From: Muribaculaceae bacterium
Lineage (GTDB): Bacteria > Bacteroidota > Bacteroidia > Bacteroidales > Muribaculaceae
Direction: 5' to 3'
Length of the DNA: 55,511 bases
Assembly: GCA_017451225.1 (NCBI GenBank)
Contig: JAFSPZ010000004.1
Location: 1 to 55,511 of the forward strand
Position 1 is the first letter of the stretch, and every line of letters begins with the position of its first letter. The position numbers were made by a program, and so were the translations under genes. The notes beneath the pieces were generated by a model. That model did not search any database. It saw nothing but the letters and a program-made list of their open reading frames with translations, and was not told the DNA's origin. Shown one piece after another: positions 8,793-17,178 of the stretch.

Positions 8793-9341
8793 ATGAAAGC
8801 AACAAAAAAATTATTCTTAATCATCGCCATGTTCACACTTGGCGTGACGGCAATGAGCGCACGCGACAACTTGATAGTAGAGGGATCGTTTGCCAAGATT
8901 CAGGGAGTGAAAAGAATGAACCTCAACATCGACTGGAGCTATCTCCACATTGACGGACACACCCCCAGAGAGTGGATTGACGTCCGCAACAATGAGCAGC
9001 CCCAATATGATGCCGAACGAGAACTTGAGAAGGAGCTCAAAGTGCGCTGGCTTGACCTGGTAACCACATCAAACGAGAAACTCAACAAGAAACAGTTTTT
9101 CCTGCTCCCCTACTCAACCGAAGAAGATTACACTCTCACAATCACTCCTCATCAAGTGGACCGCCGAGGCAACCTTGAGGCATTCTGCACAATAACCAAC
9201 GGCGACGACGAGGTGGTAGTGAAATTTGTACTCACTGGCAAGGGAGGCGTCTTTGGCACCATGGGCAATTTGTGGGGTGATGGTTTCAAGAGCGCCGGCA
9301 AGAACTTGGCGAAGATAATCGAGAAATTCTTGCTTAAGTAG
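8793..9341 (+). CDS. Exported protein of unknown function
   Basis: A 182-residue protein with an N-terminal signal peptide (about 1-23, ending near AMSARD). The mature part begins with a short strand-rich domain containing VEGSFAKIQGVKRMNL and IDWSYLHIDG, followed by a charged helix (YDAERELEKELKVRW) and a C-terminal stretch with GKGGVFGTMGNLWGDGFKSAGKNLAKIIEK that looks amphipathic. I do not recognise the family. It lies 7 bases after the ketosynthase gene and 64 before the methyltransferase gene, so it is part of the same transcript. A periplasmic role in pigment handling would fit the position, but nothing in the sequence shows it. Confidence 0.65.
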   Translation: MKATKKLFLIIAMFTLGVTAMSARDNLIVEGSFAKIQGVKRMNLNIDWSYLHIDGHTPREWIDVRNNEQPQYDAERELEKELKVRWLDLVTTSNEKLNKKQFFLLPYSTEEDYTLTITPHQVDRRGNLEAFCTITNGDDEVVVKFVLTGKGGVFGTMGNLWGDGFKSAGKNLAKIIEKFLLK

Positions 9342-9405
9342 TATGTGTCAAACAATAGAGCACAGCTTTTTACGGCAAAACAATGAATTGTGAACTATAA
9401 CTGAT

Positions 9406-10509
9406 ATGGACTTATCACCAGCACTTCAAGAGAAATATACAAAAGAACAGCTCAGCGCTCGCGAGGCTCAACGCCTTGCCGAGTTCATCGCTTTCGGGCC
9501 CATAGTTTTCCAGGTGTCTCGATTGATGCTCAAATTTGGCATTCTCGACCTTTTGCGAGACAGCAATGAAGGTATGACTCTTGCCGAGTTGCAAGAAAAA
9601 ACCAAGCTCAGTGAGTACGCTCTGAAGATACTGCTCGAAGGCTCGTTGTCCATAGGCACGGTACTTGTAAATCCCGAAAACGACCGTTTCATGTTGTCGA
9701 AGACGGGCTGGTTCCTGCTCAATGACCCCGCTACGCGCGTCAACGTCGACTTCAACCATGACGTGAACTACATGGGCATGTTCAATCTTGAAGAGGCTTT
9801 GCTAACAGGTAAGCCTGCTGGCCTTAAGCATTTTGGCGACTGGCCCACGGTATATGAGGCGCTGTCGAGCCTTCCAGAACAGGTGCAGAAGAGCTGGTTC
9901 GCATTCGACCACTTCTATAGCGACTCATCATTTCCTCAAGCTCTTGAGATAATCTTCAAGGAGCATGGCGTGAAGTCGCTCTACGATGTAGGCGGTAACA
10001 CCGGCAAGTGGGCGTTGCAGTGTGTGGGCTATGACCCCGAAGTGCAAGTCACCATCCTCGACCTGCCACAGCAGGTTGAAATGATGCGCAGCAACATCGA
10101 GGGAAAACCAGGCGCCGAGCGCATATCGGGCTACGGCATCAACCTTCTCGACGAAAATGCTAAATTCCCCATGCGAGAGGGCGTCCTTGACGCCATTTGG
10201 ATGAGCCAGTTCCTGGACTGCTTCTCAATGGACCAAATTGTGGGCATTCTCACTCGAGCAAGAGCTGTTATGAGTGATGAATCCCGAATTTACATCATGG
10301 AGACCCTCTGGGACCGCCAGCGCTTTGAACCAGCCACACTGTGCCTTACAATGACAAGCGTCTACTTCACTGCCATTGCCAACGGAAACAGCAAGATGTA
10401 TAACACGTCCGACCTGCAGCAATGCATCGTTAGCGCTGGCCTTGAGATAGAGACCATCCACGACCATCTGGGACAAGGGCACTCGATAGTGGTGTGCAAG
10501 AAGAAATAA
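9406..10509 (+). CDS. SAM-dependent methyltransferase (O-methyltransferase-like)
   Basis: A 367-residue class I methyltransferase. Residues 1-110 form a helical dimerisation/winged-helix part like that of plant-type O-methyltransferases (LAEFIAFGPIVFQVSRLMLKFGILDLL). The SAM site is DVGGNTG at 194-200 followed by the acidic LDLP at 218-221. It could methylate the phenolic hydroxyl or the ring of the aryl head group; methylated and methoxylated heads are known among aryl polyenes. The target cannot be decided from sequence. It ends 23 bases before the first acyl carrier protein gene. Confidence 0.8.
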   Translation: MDLSPALQEKYTKEQLSAREAQRLAEFIAFGPIVFQVSRLMLKFGILDLLRDSNEGMTLAELQEKTKLSEYALKILLEGSLSIGTVLVNPENDRFMLSKTGWFLLNDPATRVNVDFNHDVNYMGMFNLEEALLTGKPAGLKHFGDWPTVYEALSSLPEQVQKSWFAFDHFYSDSSFPQALEIIFKEHGVKSLYDVGGNTGKWALQCVGYDPEVQVTILDLPQQVEMMRSNIEGKPGAERISGYGINLLDENAKFPMREGVLDAIWMSQFLDCFSMDQIVGILTRARAVMSDESRIYIMETLWDRQRFEPATLCLTMTSVYFTAIANGNSKMYNTSDLQQCIVSAGLEIETIHDHLGQGHSIVVCKKK

Positions 10510-10532
10510 TAATCACAATAATCAATAAAACT

Positions 10533-10778
10533 ATGACAAGACAAGAAATTGAAGAAAAAGTAAAAGAATTCCTTATCGAAGAACTGGAAATCGAAGAAGA
10601 GAACATCTTCCCCGAGGCAAAGCTCAAGGAAGACATGGGCATCGATAGCCTAGACTATGTAGACATCGTGGTGATTGTCGAGAAGTCCTTCGGTTTCAAA
10701 ATTAAACCCGAGGAAATGGCCAATGTCAAAACATTGAGCCAGTTCTGCGACTATATCGAGAGCAAGGTCAACGCCTAG
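10533..10778 (+). CDS. Acyl carrier protein 1
   Basis: An 81-residue acidic carrier protein with the phosphopantetheine-attachment motif GIDSLDYVD (Ser39). The in-frame ATG at 10533 is used; an earlier start would overlap the intergenic region without adding domain sequence. It carries the aryl starter and growing chain as thioesters. The cluster has a second carrier at 14364; APE systems normally have two, so division of labour between starter loading and extension is plausible. No phosphopantetheinyl transferase gene is visible in the window, so activation must be done by one encoded elsewhere. Confidence 0.9.
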   Translation: MTRQEIEEKVKEFLIEELEIEEENIFPEAKLKEDMGIDSLDYVDIVVIVEKSFGFKIKPEEMANVKTLSQFCDYIESKVNA

Positions 10779-10780
10779 AT

Positions 10781-10817
10781 AGTTGTCAGTTCAAGTTATC
10801 AGTTGTCAGTTTTTTTT
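10781..10817 (+). repeat. Simple GTTGTCAGTT-type repeat
   Basis: Three imperfect GTT(G/A)TCAGTT copies and a T-run lie between the carrier-protein gene and the acyltransferase gene. Similar short arrays occur at 37907-37957 and 49211-49248. Confidence 0.5.
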
Positions 10818-10842
10818 AGAGGCAAAAACACACGAGATTTTC

Positions 10843-11742
10843 ATGCAACAGGAGCCCGAACATAGCCAGTGGACAGGCAAGACCAAAGGTTTGCCGTTGA
10901 TGCATCGCATGCTCATCGGTTCGTGCCGCTTCATGCCCTTATGGTTTATCTACATGGGATTGGCAATCTTTGTGGTACCATCTTGCATGATTTTCTCTCA
11001 CAAAGGCTACATCGCCATCTATCACTATTTCCGTGAGCGTTGGCACTACAGCCCGTTGAAATCGCTGTGGTGGGTCTACAAGAACCACTATCGTTTTGGC
11101 CAGGTTATTATCGACCGCTTCTATGCCTATGCTGGCGGAACTTTCAACATCTCAATCGACAACTATGACCTGTATCTCGATCTAGAGAAGAAGCCTGAGG
11201 GCTTCATGATGGTGAGTTCGCACATTGGCAGTTATGAACTTGCAGGCTATAAGCTCAAAGCCCAGAACAAGCGTTTCAACGCCCTCGTCTATGGTGGCGA
11301 GGCGCAAGTAGTGATGCAGAACAGGCAGACCAAACTCACGCGAAACAACATTCGCATGATTCCTTACAGCAATGACATGACACATCTGTTCCTGCTCAGC
11401 TCGGCGCTGGGCGACGGAGAGGTTGTTAGCATTCCCGGCGACCGCCTGTTTGGCTCACCACGCAGCGTGGAGTGCCAGTTCTTTGGCACTAGTGCCCGCT
11501 TTCCACAAGGGCCGTTCTCCCTGGCGTCACAGCGCAATGTGCCCATGCTTGCCGTCAATGTCATGAGAGAGGGATACAAAAAATATCGCATCCACATCAC
11601 ACAGCTGCCCCAGCCCCATGCCAACGCCAGCCGCAAGGAGAGCGTGGAGATGCTTGCGCAAGCTTTTGCCAGCGAGCTAGAGCGGGTTTTGACCCTTTAC
11701 CCCGAACAGTGGTTTAACTATTTTGAATTTTGGAAACAATGA
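10843..11742 (+). CDS. LpxL/HtrB-type acyltransferase
   Basis: A 299-residue membrane-associated acyltransferase. The SSHIGSYELAGY stretch carries the HX4E catalytic pair His127 and Glu132 of the LpxL/HtrB family, and a hydrophobic segment lies at about 30-52. Such enzymes transfer an acyl chain from a carrier protein to a lipid hydroxyl; in APE clusters this type is thought to join the polyene to a lipid anchor. The ATG at 10843 is chosen over a TTG at 10783 that lies in the simple repeat. The gene ends with ATGA overlapping the next start by 4 bases. Confidence 0.82.
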   Translation: MQQEPEHSQWTGKTKGLPLMHRMLIGSCRFMPLWFIYMGLAIFVVPSCMIFSHKGYIAIYHYFRERWHYSPLKSLWWVYKNHYRFGQVIIDRFYAYAGGTFNISIDNYDLYLDLEKKPEGFMMVSSHIGSYELAGYKLKAQNKRFNALVYGGEAQVVMQNRQTKLTRNNIRMIPYSNDMTHLFLLSSALGDGEVVSIPGDRLFGSPRSVECQFFGTSARFPQGPFSLASQRNVPMLAVNVMREGYKKYRIHITQLPQPHANASRKESVEMLAQAFASELERVLTLYPEQWFNYFEFWKQ

Positions 11743-12179
11743 ACTGGGATTTCGAAAAAATAGACACACGCGAGTTATTACCTCAGCAACCGCCGTTTGT
11801 GATGGTCGACAAGCTAATGCACTTTGACGAGACTGTCACGACCACGACATTTGAGGTGAGAGCAGACAATATTTTTGTCGACGATGGCACCCTTAATGCC
11901 TGTGCCCTTGCCGAGAATATAGCTCAGACATGCGCAACACGCTTGGGATTCGTCAACAAATACATCCTCAAGCGTGCCATCCAACTTGGTTTCATTGGCT
12001 CCATACGCAATATGCAAGTGATGCGAACACCCTCCGTTGGCGAAAAATTGACAACAACCATAACGGTGCGTGAACAGATAATGGGACTCACACTCGTCGA
12101 CGCCACTATACTTGTGGGAGAAGAGACTATAGTTACCGCCGAAATGAAAATCGCACTCAGTGACCAAGAAATGCCCTAA
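11739..12179 (+). CDS. ApeP-like hotdog dehydratase
   Basis: A 146-residue FabZ/FabA-like hotdog protein that would dehydrate 3-hydroxyacyl-ACP. The opening ELLPQQPPFVMVDKL resembles the LLPHRPPFLLVD motif of FabZ, and LAENIAQTCA carries the helix Glu59. The usual HFPG(x)P loop with the catalytic His is absent: the equivalent stretch reads DNIFVDDGTLNA, as in ApeP-type dehydratases, which are known to lack the canonical loop. It starts at the ATG at 11739, overlapping the upstream stop. A second dehydratase with the intact His loop is at 18306, so the two may act together as in characterised APE systems. Confidence 0.78.
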   Translation: MNWDFEKIDTRELLPQQPPFVMVDKLMHFDETVTTTTFEVRADNIFVDDGTLNACALAENIAQTCATRLGFVNKYILKRAIQLGFIGSIRNMQVMRTPSVGEKLTTTITVREQIMGLTLVDATILVGEETIVTAEMKIALSDQEMP

Positions 12180-12184
12180 CAACA

Positions 12185-12631
12185 ATGAAAAAGAACAATA
12201 AAGATATATCAGCAACCAGCCTCAAAGCGTCGCGCACGTTTGAAATTCGCTTCAGCGAGGTCGACTCGATGAAGATAGTGTGGCACGGTTCCTATGCCAA
12301 GTATTTTGAAGACGCCCGCGAGGCATTTGGCAAGGAGTATGGACTGGGCTATTCGCTCATCTATGACAGCGGTTACTATGCTCCGCTGGTGGAGCTCTCG
12401 TTCCAGTACAAGCGCCCGTTGGTTTATGGCAGCAAGCCACGCATCGACATCATCTATCGCAAGACCGATGCCGCCAAGATTGTCTTTGACTACGAAATAT
12501 ACGACAGCGAGACCAACGAACTGGCGGCCACAGGCCACTCGGTCCAGGTTTTCATGGACCGCGACTATGAGCTGGTGTGGGAGAATCCTGAATTCTACGA
12601 GCAGTGGAAGAATAAATGGTTCAAAGAATGA
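12185..12631 (+). CDS. 4HBT-family thioesterase
   Basis: A 148-residue YbgC/FadM-like hotdog thioesterase. The active-site region RFSEVDSMKIVWHGSYAKYFEDARE matches the family pattern in which the Asp of EVD and the following His/Asn-Tyr segment form the site. It would release or edit acyl chains from the carrier protein, as does ApeK-type thioesterase in APE clusters. It starts 5 bases after the dehydratase stop and its own stop overlaps the next ketosynthase start by 4 bases, so these genes are translationally coupled. Confidence 0.82.
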   Translation: MKKNNKDISATSLKASRTFEIRFSEVDSMKIVWHGSYAKYFEDAREAFGKEYGLGYSLIYDSGYYAPLVELSFQYKRPLVYGSKPRIDIIYRKTDAAKIVFDYEIYDSETNELAATGHSVQVFMDRDYELVWENPEFYEQWKNKWFKE

Positions 12632-13770
12632 TAATAAAGATTGCCGACAATATAACCTCGCCACTAGGCATGGACACAGCAGCAAACTATGAGGCTGTGC
12701 TTGCCGGGCGCTCCACCCTCAAGTTGCACGAGGGCAAGTGGGGTGTGCCCGAGCCGTTCATGGCATCACTATTTGAGGATGGGGCTATTGCCGACAGCTT
12801 TATCGCAATTGGTGGTGATCCTAACCAATATTGCCGATTTGAGCAGCTGTGCATCCTGTCGCTAAACGAGGCATTAAGTAAAGCTACACAGGTCGATGTG
12901 GCAAGCGAGCGCACCGCCCTAGTGATTTCGACCACCAAAGGCAATGTTGAAGCTCTTGACAGCAACTATCGTGGTCAAGGCAATGAATATTTAGGTCATT
13001 CGGCACAAAAGGTCGCCGCTTATTTCGGTTTTACAACCACACCCATAGTGGTGTCAAACGCCTGCATCTCAGGGTTGTGTGCACAGATTGTGGCTATGCG
13101 CAGCCTTGAGAGCGACCGTTACAACACGGTGGTGGTGGTGGGCGCTGATGTTCAGTCACGATTCATCGTTACCGGCTTCCAGTCGTTCAAGGCTCTGTCG
13201 CAAGAGCAGTGCAAGCCCTTCGACATCAATCGCAACGGGCTGAATCTTGGCGAGGCGGCTGCCACAGTCATTTATCAAAAAGCCGATGGTGAAAACCATG
13301 ATGACTGGATGGCAATGAATGGCGCTATACGCAACGACGCAAACCACATATCGGGACCATCGCGCTCAGGCGAGGGCAGTTATCGTGCTATGCGGGCAGT
13401 GCTGAGAGATTTTGACATCAACAAAGTGGGTTTAGTGAACGTTCATGGCACTTCCACTCCTTATAATGACGAGATGGAAGCCATAGCCTTGAGTCGAATG
13501 GGACTCGACAAGACGCCTGTCAACACACTCAAGGGCTACTACGGCCACACCATGGGCGCTGCTGGAGTGCTTGAGGCCGTGTTGTCGATGCATGCACTCG
13601 ATGGTGGCATTGTCCTTGCTACGCGCGGCTATGAACAGTGTGGCACTTCGATTCCAGTGAATGTGAGTAACGAGCACCGCCAATCAAGTACTAGAGCTTT
13701 TGTCAAACTGCTTTCGGGCTTTGGTGGCTGCAACGCTGCAATGCTCTTCAAGAAAGGAGGTACGGCATGA
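12628..13770 (+). CDS. Beta-ketoacyl-ACP synthase (APE ketosynthase 2)
   Basis: A 380-residue condensing enzyme, shorter than FabF (about 410). Active-site residues are Cys146 in VSNACISGLCA, His273 in NVHGTSTPYND and His307 in LKGYYGHTMGAAG; the Lys of the usual STK is kept in TLK. The N-terminus is trimmed, starting directly with a degenerate form of the VVITG strand. The ATG at 12628 overlaps the previous stop (ATGA) and is preferred to the ATG at 12616. The C-terminus overlaps the short ketosynthase-like gene by 4 bases, which suggests the two products may work as a pair. Confidence 0.85.
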   Translation: MIIKIADNITSPLGMDTAANYEAVLAGRSTLKLHEGKWGVPEPFMASLFEDGAIADSFIAIGGDPNQYCRFEQLCILSLNEALSKATQVDVASERTALVISTTKGNVEALDSNYRGQGNEYLGHSAQKVAAYFGFTTTPIVVSNACISGLCAQIVAMRSLESDRYNTVVVVGADVQSRFIVTGFQSFKALSQEQCKPFDINRNGLNLGEAAATVIYQKADGENHDDWMAMNGAIRNDANHISGPSRSGEGSYRAMRAVLRDFDINKVGLVNVHGTSTPYNDEMEAIALSRMGLDKTPVNTLKGYYGHTMGAAGVLEAVLSMHALDGGIVLATRGYEQCGTSIPVNVSNEHRQSSTRAFVKLLSGFGGCNAAMLFKKGGTA

Positions 13771-14357
13771 ACTGGGTTAGAATAAGAAAAGACTCAATAG
13801 TAGTGAATGGCGATGTGCTATCCACCGAGAACACAGGTCAAGCCATGCTCAAAGAGGTGTACAAGAAACACATAGGCGGCTATCCCAAGTTTTTCAAGAT
13901 GGATGCCCTGTGCAAGTTGGGACTGATAGCGTCGGAGTTGTTGCTACAGCTAGAGTCACCCCGCGTGACCGATACTGAGCAACGAGCAGTTATACTGTTC
14001 AATCGAGCGTCATCACTCAGCGACGACCGCAACTATCAAGCCACCATTCAAGACGCTGGAAATTTCTTCCCAAGCCCAGCGGTATTTGTATACACTCTTC
14101 CAAACATCGTAACTGGCGAGATTTCAATTCGCAACAAGTACTATGGCGAGACATTGTTTGTTGTGCTTGACCACTTCAACGCTCAAGAAATGTTCAACGT
14201 GGTGCGTGAGGCTTTTCTCGATCCCATGACAAGCGATGTTATAACAGGCTGGGTAGACTGCGAGAACAAAGACGACTTTGAGGCATGCATGTTTCTTGCC
14301 TCGGCCGTGGACCAAGATTTTACACCTGAATTTATTAACGAGATATATAACAAATAA
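13767..14357 (+). CDS. Short ketosynthase-like protein (ketoacyl-synt_2 type)
   Basis: A 196-residue protein resembling only the N-terminal half of a ketosynthase. YPKFFKMDALCKLGLIASE, AVILFNRASSLSDD and SPAVFVYTLPNIVTGEISI follow the pattern of the Pfam ketoacyl-synt_2 group. The place where the catalytic Cys would sit holds no Cys, and there are no HGTGT or GH motifs, so it cannot condense by itself. It may be a structural partner or chain-length factor for the adjacent ketosynthase, whose gene it overlaps by 4 bases. It is not a truncation remnant in appearance: the frame is clean, codon use matches its neighbours, and it is embedded in the coupled operon. Confidence 0.7.
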   Translation: MNWVRIRKDSIVVNGDVLSTENTGQAMLKEVYKKHIGGYPKFFKMDALCKLGLIASELLLQLESPRVTDTEQRAVILFNRASSLSDDRNYQATIQDAGNFFPSPAVFVYTLPNIVTGEISIRNKYYGETLFVVLDHFNAQEMFNVVREAFLDPMTSDVITGWVDCENKDDFEACMFLASAVDQDFTPEFINEIYNK

Positions 14358-14363
14358 TTTAAA

Positions 14364-14621
14364 ATGGATAATCTTCAAGACATTCTGAAACAACAAATCA
14401 TTGATGCCCTAAACCTAGAAGAGATTGAGACTGCCGACATCGACAACGATGCTCCCCTCTTTGGCGAAGGCTTGGGGTTGGACTCAATAGACGCCCTGGA
14501 GCTTATTGTACTGCTCGAGCGCAACTATGGCATCAAGATTAAAGACCCAGCAGTGGGCAAAGAAATTTTCAAGTCGGTCAATGTGCTTGCCGACTATGTG
14601 AGCAAGAACCGCACAAAATAG
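14364..14621 (+). CDS. Acyl carrier protein 2
   Basis: An 85-residue acyl carrier protein with the attachment motif GLDSIDALEL (Ser41) and an acidic composition typical of the family. It lies 6 bases after the short ketosynthase-like gene and 5 before ketosynthase 3. Together with the carrier at 10533 it makes the pair expected for an APE pathway. The DSID form of the motif differs from DSLD in carrier 1, consistent with distinct partner enzymes. Confidence 0.9.
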   Translation: MDNLQDILKQQIIDALNLEEIETADIDNDAPLFGEGLGLDSIDALELIVLLERNYGIKIKDPAVGKEIFKSVNVLADYVSKNRTK

Positions 14622-14626
14622 AGCGC

Positions 14627-15826
14627 GTGAGTGAGAGAATAGTCATAACAGGTGCTGGCATAGTTTCGGCAATAGGTAACAACAAGCGGCAGTGTCTAGA
14701 AAATCTGAGGAACGGATTTTCGGGCATTGGCGAGGTGCGTTATCTGCCCACTGTACATCATGAGTTTCCTGTTGGCGAAGTGAAGTTGAGCAATGCGCAG
14801 ATACTTGACTTGTTGGGTATAGACCATAATCAAGTTTACAGTCGCACCACCCTCATGGGCATCATGGCTGTGAAAGAGGCGCTGGCACAAGCTGGCATTG
14901 ACAACAATCACAACCACATGACCCTTATCTCAGGCACAACAGTTGGCGGCATGGATGTGAGCGAACAACTGTTTTCCCAAGGCATGAGCCAAGAAGATTG
15001 CACCAACTGCATTGCGACTCACACATGCGGAGCCTCTACCTGTGCCATTGCAAATCATTTTGGCGGCATCTTCAACTCGACGATAACGCCATCAACTGCT
15101 TGCTCGTCGGCGCTTAACGCTATCATGCTTGGTAGCGACTTAATAAAGGCTGGCATGTCCCAGATGGTTGTGGCAGGTGGCAGCGAGTGCTTGACGTTGT
15201 TCCACCTCAACGGTTTCAAATCGCTCATGATACTCGACACCCAGCGGTGCAAGCCGTTTGACGAGCATCGCCAGGGATTGAATCTGGGCGAAGGAGCTGC
15301 TTTTGTTGTGCTCGAGAGCGAAGAGCACGCCATGAACAGGAAAGCACACATCATTGCCCACATTGCTGGCTATGGCAATGCTTGCGACGCTTTCCACCAA
15401 ACGGCCTCGTCACCCGATGGCGAGGGGGCATTCCTTGCCATGAGCAAAGCCCTGAACGAGGCGCACATGAAGCCTCAAGACATCGAGTACATCAATGCCC
15501 ACGGCACTGGCACACCCAACAATGACTTGAGCGAGAGCGCAGCAATACGCCGCCTTTTCGACAATAACGTGCCGCCAGTATCGTCTACGAAGTCGTTCAC
15601 TGGCCACACTACAAGCGCATCGGGCTCAATAGAAACTGTCATCTCACTTCTTGCCCTTCAAGAACAATTCCTACCCATCAATTTAGGTTGGAGCACTCCA
15701 ATTCAAGATGGAGGCATAATTCCTGTTACCGAGCCCCGTAAGGCCTCATTAAACAACGTGATGTGCAACTCTTTTGGTTTTGGAGGCAATGACTCATCCC
15801 TGATTTTATCAAAACACACAAAGTGA
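14627..15826 (+). CDS. Beta-ketoacyl-ACP synthase (APE ketosynthase 3)
   Basis: A 399-residue FabF-like condensing enzyme beginning at a GTG codon. Residues Cys159 (PSTACSSALN), His292 (NAHGTGTPNND) and His327 (STKSFTGHTTSASG) form the full triad, and the C-terminal NSFGFGGNDSSL loop is present. It is the most canonical of the three ketosynthases. The next gene encodes a Cys-less homologue whose start overlaps this stop (TGATG), an arrangement like the KS-alpha/KS-beta pairs of type II polyketide systems; a heterodimer is therefore likely. Confidence 0.9.
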   Translation: MSERIVITGAGIVSAIGNNKRQCLENLRNGFSGIGEVRYLPTVHHEFPVGEVKLSNAQILDLLGIDHNQVYSRTTLMGIMAVKEALAQAGIDNNHNHMTLISGTTVGGMDVSEQLFSQGMSQEDCTNCIATHTCGASTCAIANHFGGIFNSTITPSTACSSALNAIMLGSDLIKAGMSQMVVAGGSECLTLFHLNGFKSLMILDTQRCKPFDEHRQGLNLGEGAAFVVLESEEHAMNRKAHIIAHIAGYGNACDAFHQTASSPDGEGAFLAMSKALNEAHMKPQDIEYINAHGTGTPNNDLSESAAIRRLFDNNVPPVSSTKSFTGHTTSASGSIETVISLLALQEQFLPINLGWSTPIQDGGIIPVTEPRKASLNNVMCNSFGFGGNDSSLILSKHTK

Positions 15827-16830
15827 TGGCCGCAAACAAAGTATACATAAAGTCAATAGCCCACATATCGGCTCAACTACCGCTTAGCGACGAGTGGCTC
15901 TCAAGCCCCGTAGTTCTGCGTGGCGACTTTGTGCCAGCATGCGAGCCACTTTACAAGGACTACATCAGCCCCATGGCCGCTCGAAGGATGACTCCCATCT
16001 TGAAACGCGCCCTTGTCACAGCTCGGGCTGCGCTCGGCGACAAAGCGGTCGATGCCATTATCACTGGCACCGGTCTGGGCAGTGCAGCTTGTTCCGAAAA
16101 GCTCATCAACGCCATGATTGAAGAAGGCGAATCTTTCTCAATGCCCACCCAGTTCATGCAGTCAACCCACAACACCATTGGTTCGCTGGTAGCCATCAAC
16201 AGCAAGTGTCATGCCTACAATGCCACCTACTCACAAGACGGCATCTCGGCCGAATGCGCTTTGCTCGACGCTTTTGTGCAGATGAAATTGGCAAAAATCA
16301 AAAATGCCCTTGTTGGTGTCCACGACGAGTTGCCGCACGGCTGGCTTGAAGTCATGAAACGTGGCAAGATAACAGGCAATCCCAGTCAAGTCCCAGCGAG
16401 TGAGACATCTATATCGATGTTGCTTGACACCAATTGTGATGGAGCCAAATGCGAAATTGCAGGAATAGAACTCGCATTCAACACAAGTTTTGACAAGATG
16501 TTGTCCTCGCTCAAGGGACGCCTTGGCATGCCGCAAATTGACGCTGTCATGACTGGAAAGAACGGTTGGGAAGGACATGACAAACAATATGACGAGCTCA
16601 TTGACTCCCTGCCTGGTGTTCCCGAACTCCACTACAAGCACATCTCGGGTGAGTCGTGCGCAGCATCGTCTTTTGGAATATATGCCAGCGCATTGTGTCT
16701 TGAGCGTGGCATCGCTCCTGCATCATTGCAATGCGGCACCAATGCCGGCAACACACCAGTAAAGAGCATTTTGCTCGCTAGCGCATCAAGGCAAAACAAA
16801 ACATTAATACTCTTGAAATCATGCGACTGA
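15826..16830 (+). CDS. Chain-length-factor-like ketosynthase homologue
   Basis: A 334-residue ketosynthase relative. Its thiolase-like fold is suggested by GTGLGSAACSEKL and FMQSTHNTIGSLVAINSK, but the nucleophile position reads NATYSQDGISA with no Cys and the His motifs are missing. This matches KS-beta or chain-length factors, which pair with an active ketosynthase and set product length. The ATG at 15826 overlaps the partner stop. A GTG 3 bases earlier is possible. The C-terminus overlaps the next gene by 10 bases. Confidence 0.82.
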   Translation: MAANKVYIKSIAHISAQLPLSDEWLSSPVVLRGDFVPACEPLYKDYISPMAARRMTPILKRALVTARAALGDKAVDAIITGTGLGSAACSEKLINAMIEEGESFSMPTQFMQSTHNTIGSLVAINSKCHAYNATYSQDGISAECALLDAFVQMKLAKIKNALVGVHDELPHGWLEVMKRGKITGNPSQVPASETSISMLLDTNCDGAKCEIAGIELAFNTSFDKMLSSLKGRLGMPQIDAVMTGKNGWEGHDKQYDELIDSLPGVPELHYKHISGESCAASSFGIYASALCLERGIAPASLQCGTNAGNTPVKSILLASASRQNKTLILLKSCD

Positions 16831-17171
16831 TAATAATGGCCATAGTGCAATGCGTGCTGCTTGTGAGCGGACAAGTGTTTCTCAAGCTCGCACTGCAGGC
16901 TATGGGAAAATTTGAAGCTACAGCCCGGTTCTTCCTCTGCCAACTCACCAACTGGTGGTGGCTAGGATGCGGCCTGTGCTACCTGGCGGCTTCACTGTTG
17001 TGGATGTATATAGTAAAGAATTACCCTTTCAGCCAGTCCTACCCCATGATATCCATCAGCTATGTGCTTGGAATGATGGCTGCGATATTTGTCTTCCATG
17101 AAGACGTGTCGGCAACAAGGTGGCTAGGTGTGATGCTCATTATGGGAGGGTGTATTTTAATAGCAAAATAA
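16821..17171 (+). CDS. EamA/SMR-like small membrane protein
   Basis: A 116-residue protein with four predicted membrane segments (about 3-22, 42-63, 72-90 and 96-114), the size of small multidrug resistance and ArnE/ArnF half-EamA proteins. Such proteins form dimers that flip lipid-linked or cationic compounds. In this cluster it could flip a polyene-lipid or a glycosyl-lipid donor for the GT2 enzyme; that is inference from context. It overlaps the chain-length-factor gene by 10 bases and precedes the LolA-like gene by 7. Confidence 0.7.
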   Translation: MRLIIMAIVQCVLLVSGQVFLKLALQAMGKFEATARFFLCQLTNWWWLGCGLCYLAASLLWMYIVKNYPFSQSYPMISISYVLGMMAAIFVFHEDVSATRWLGVMLIMGGCILIAK

Positions 17172-17178
17172 GACAATT

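Noticed and set aside
13767-14357. Pseudogene of a ketosynthase
   Set aside because: The frame is clean, start and stop are coupled to neighbours, and the sequence fits a recognised short KS-like group.
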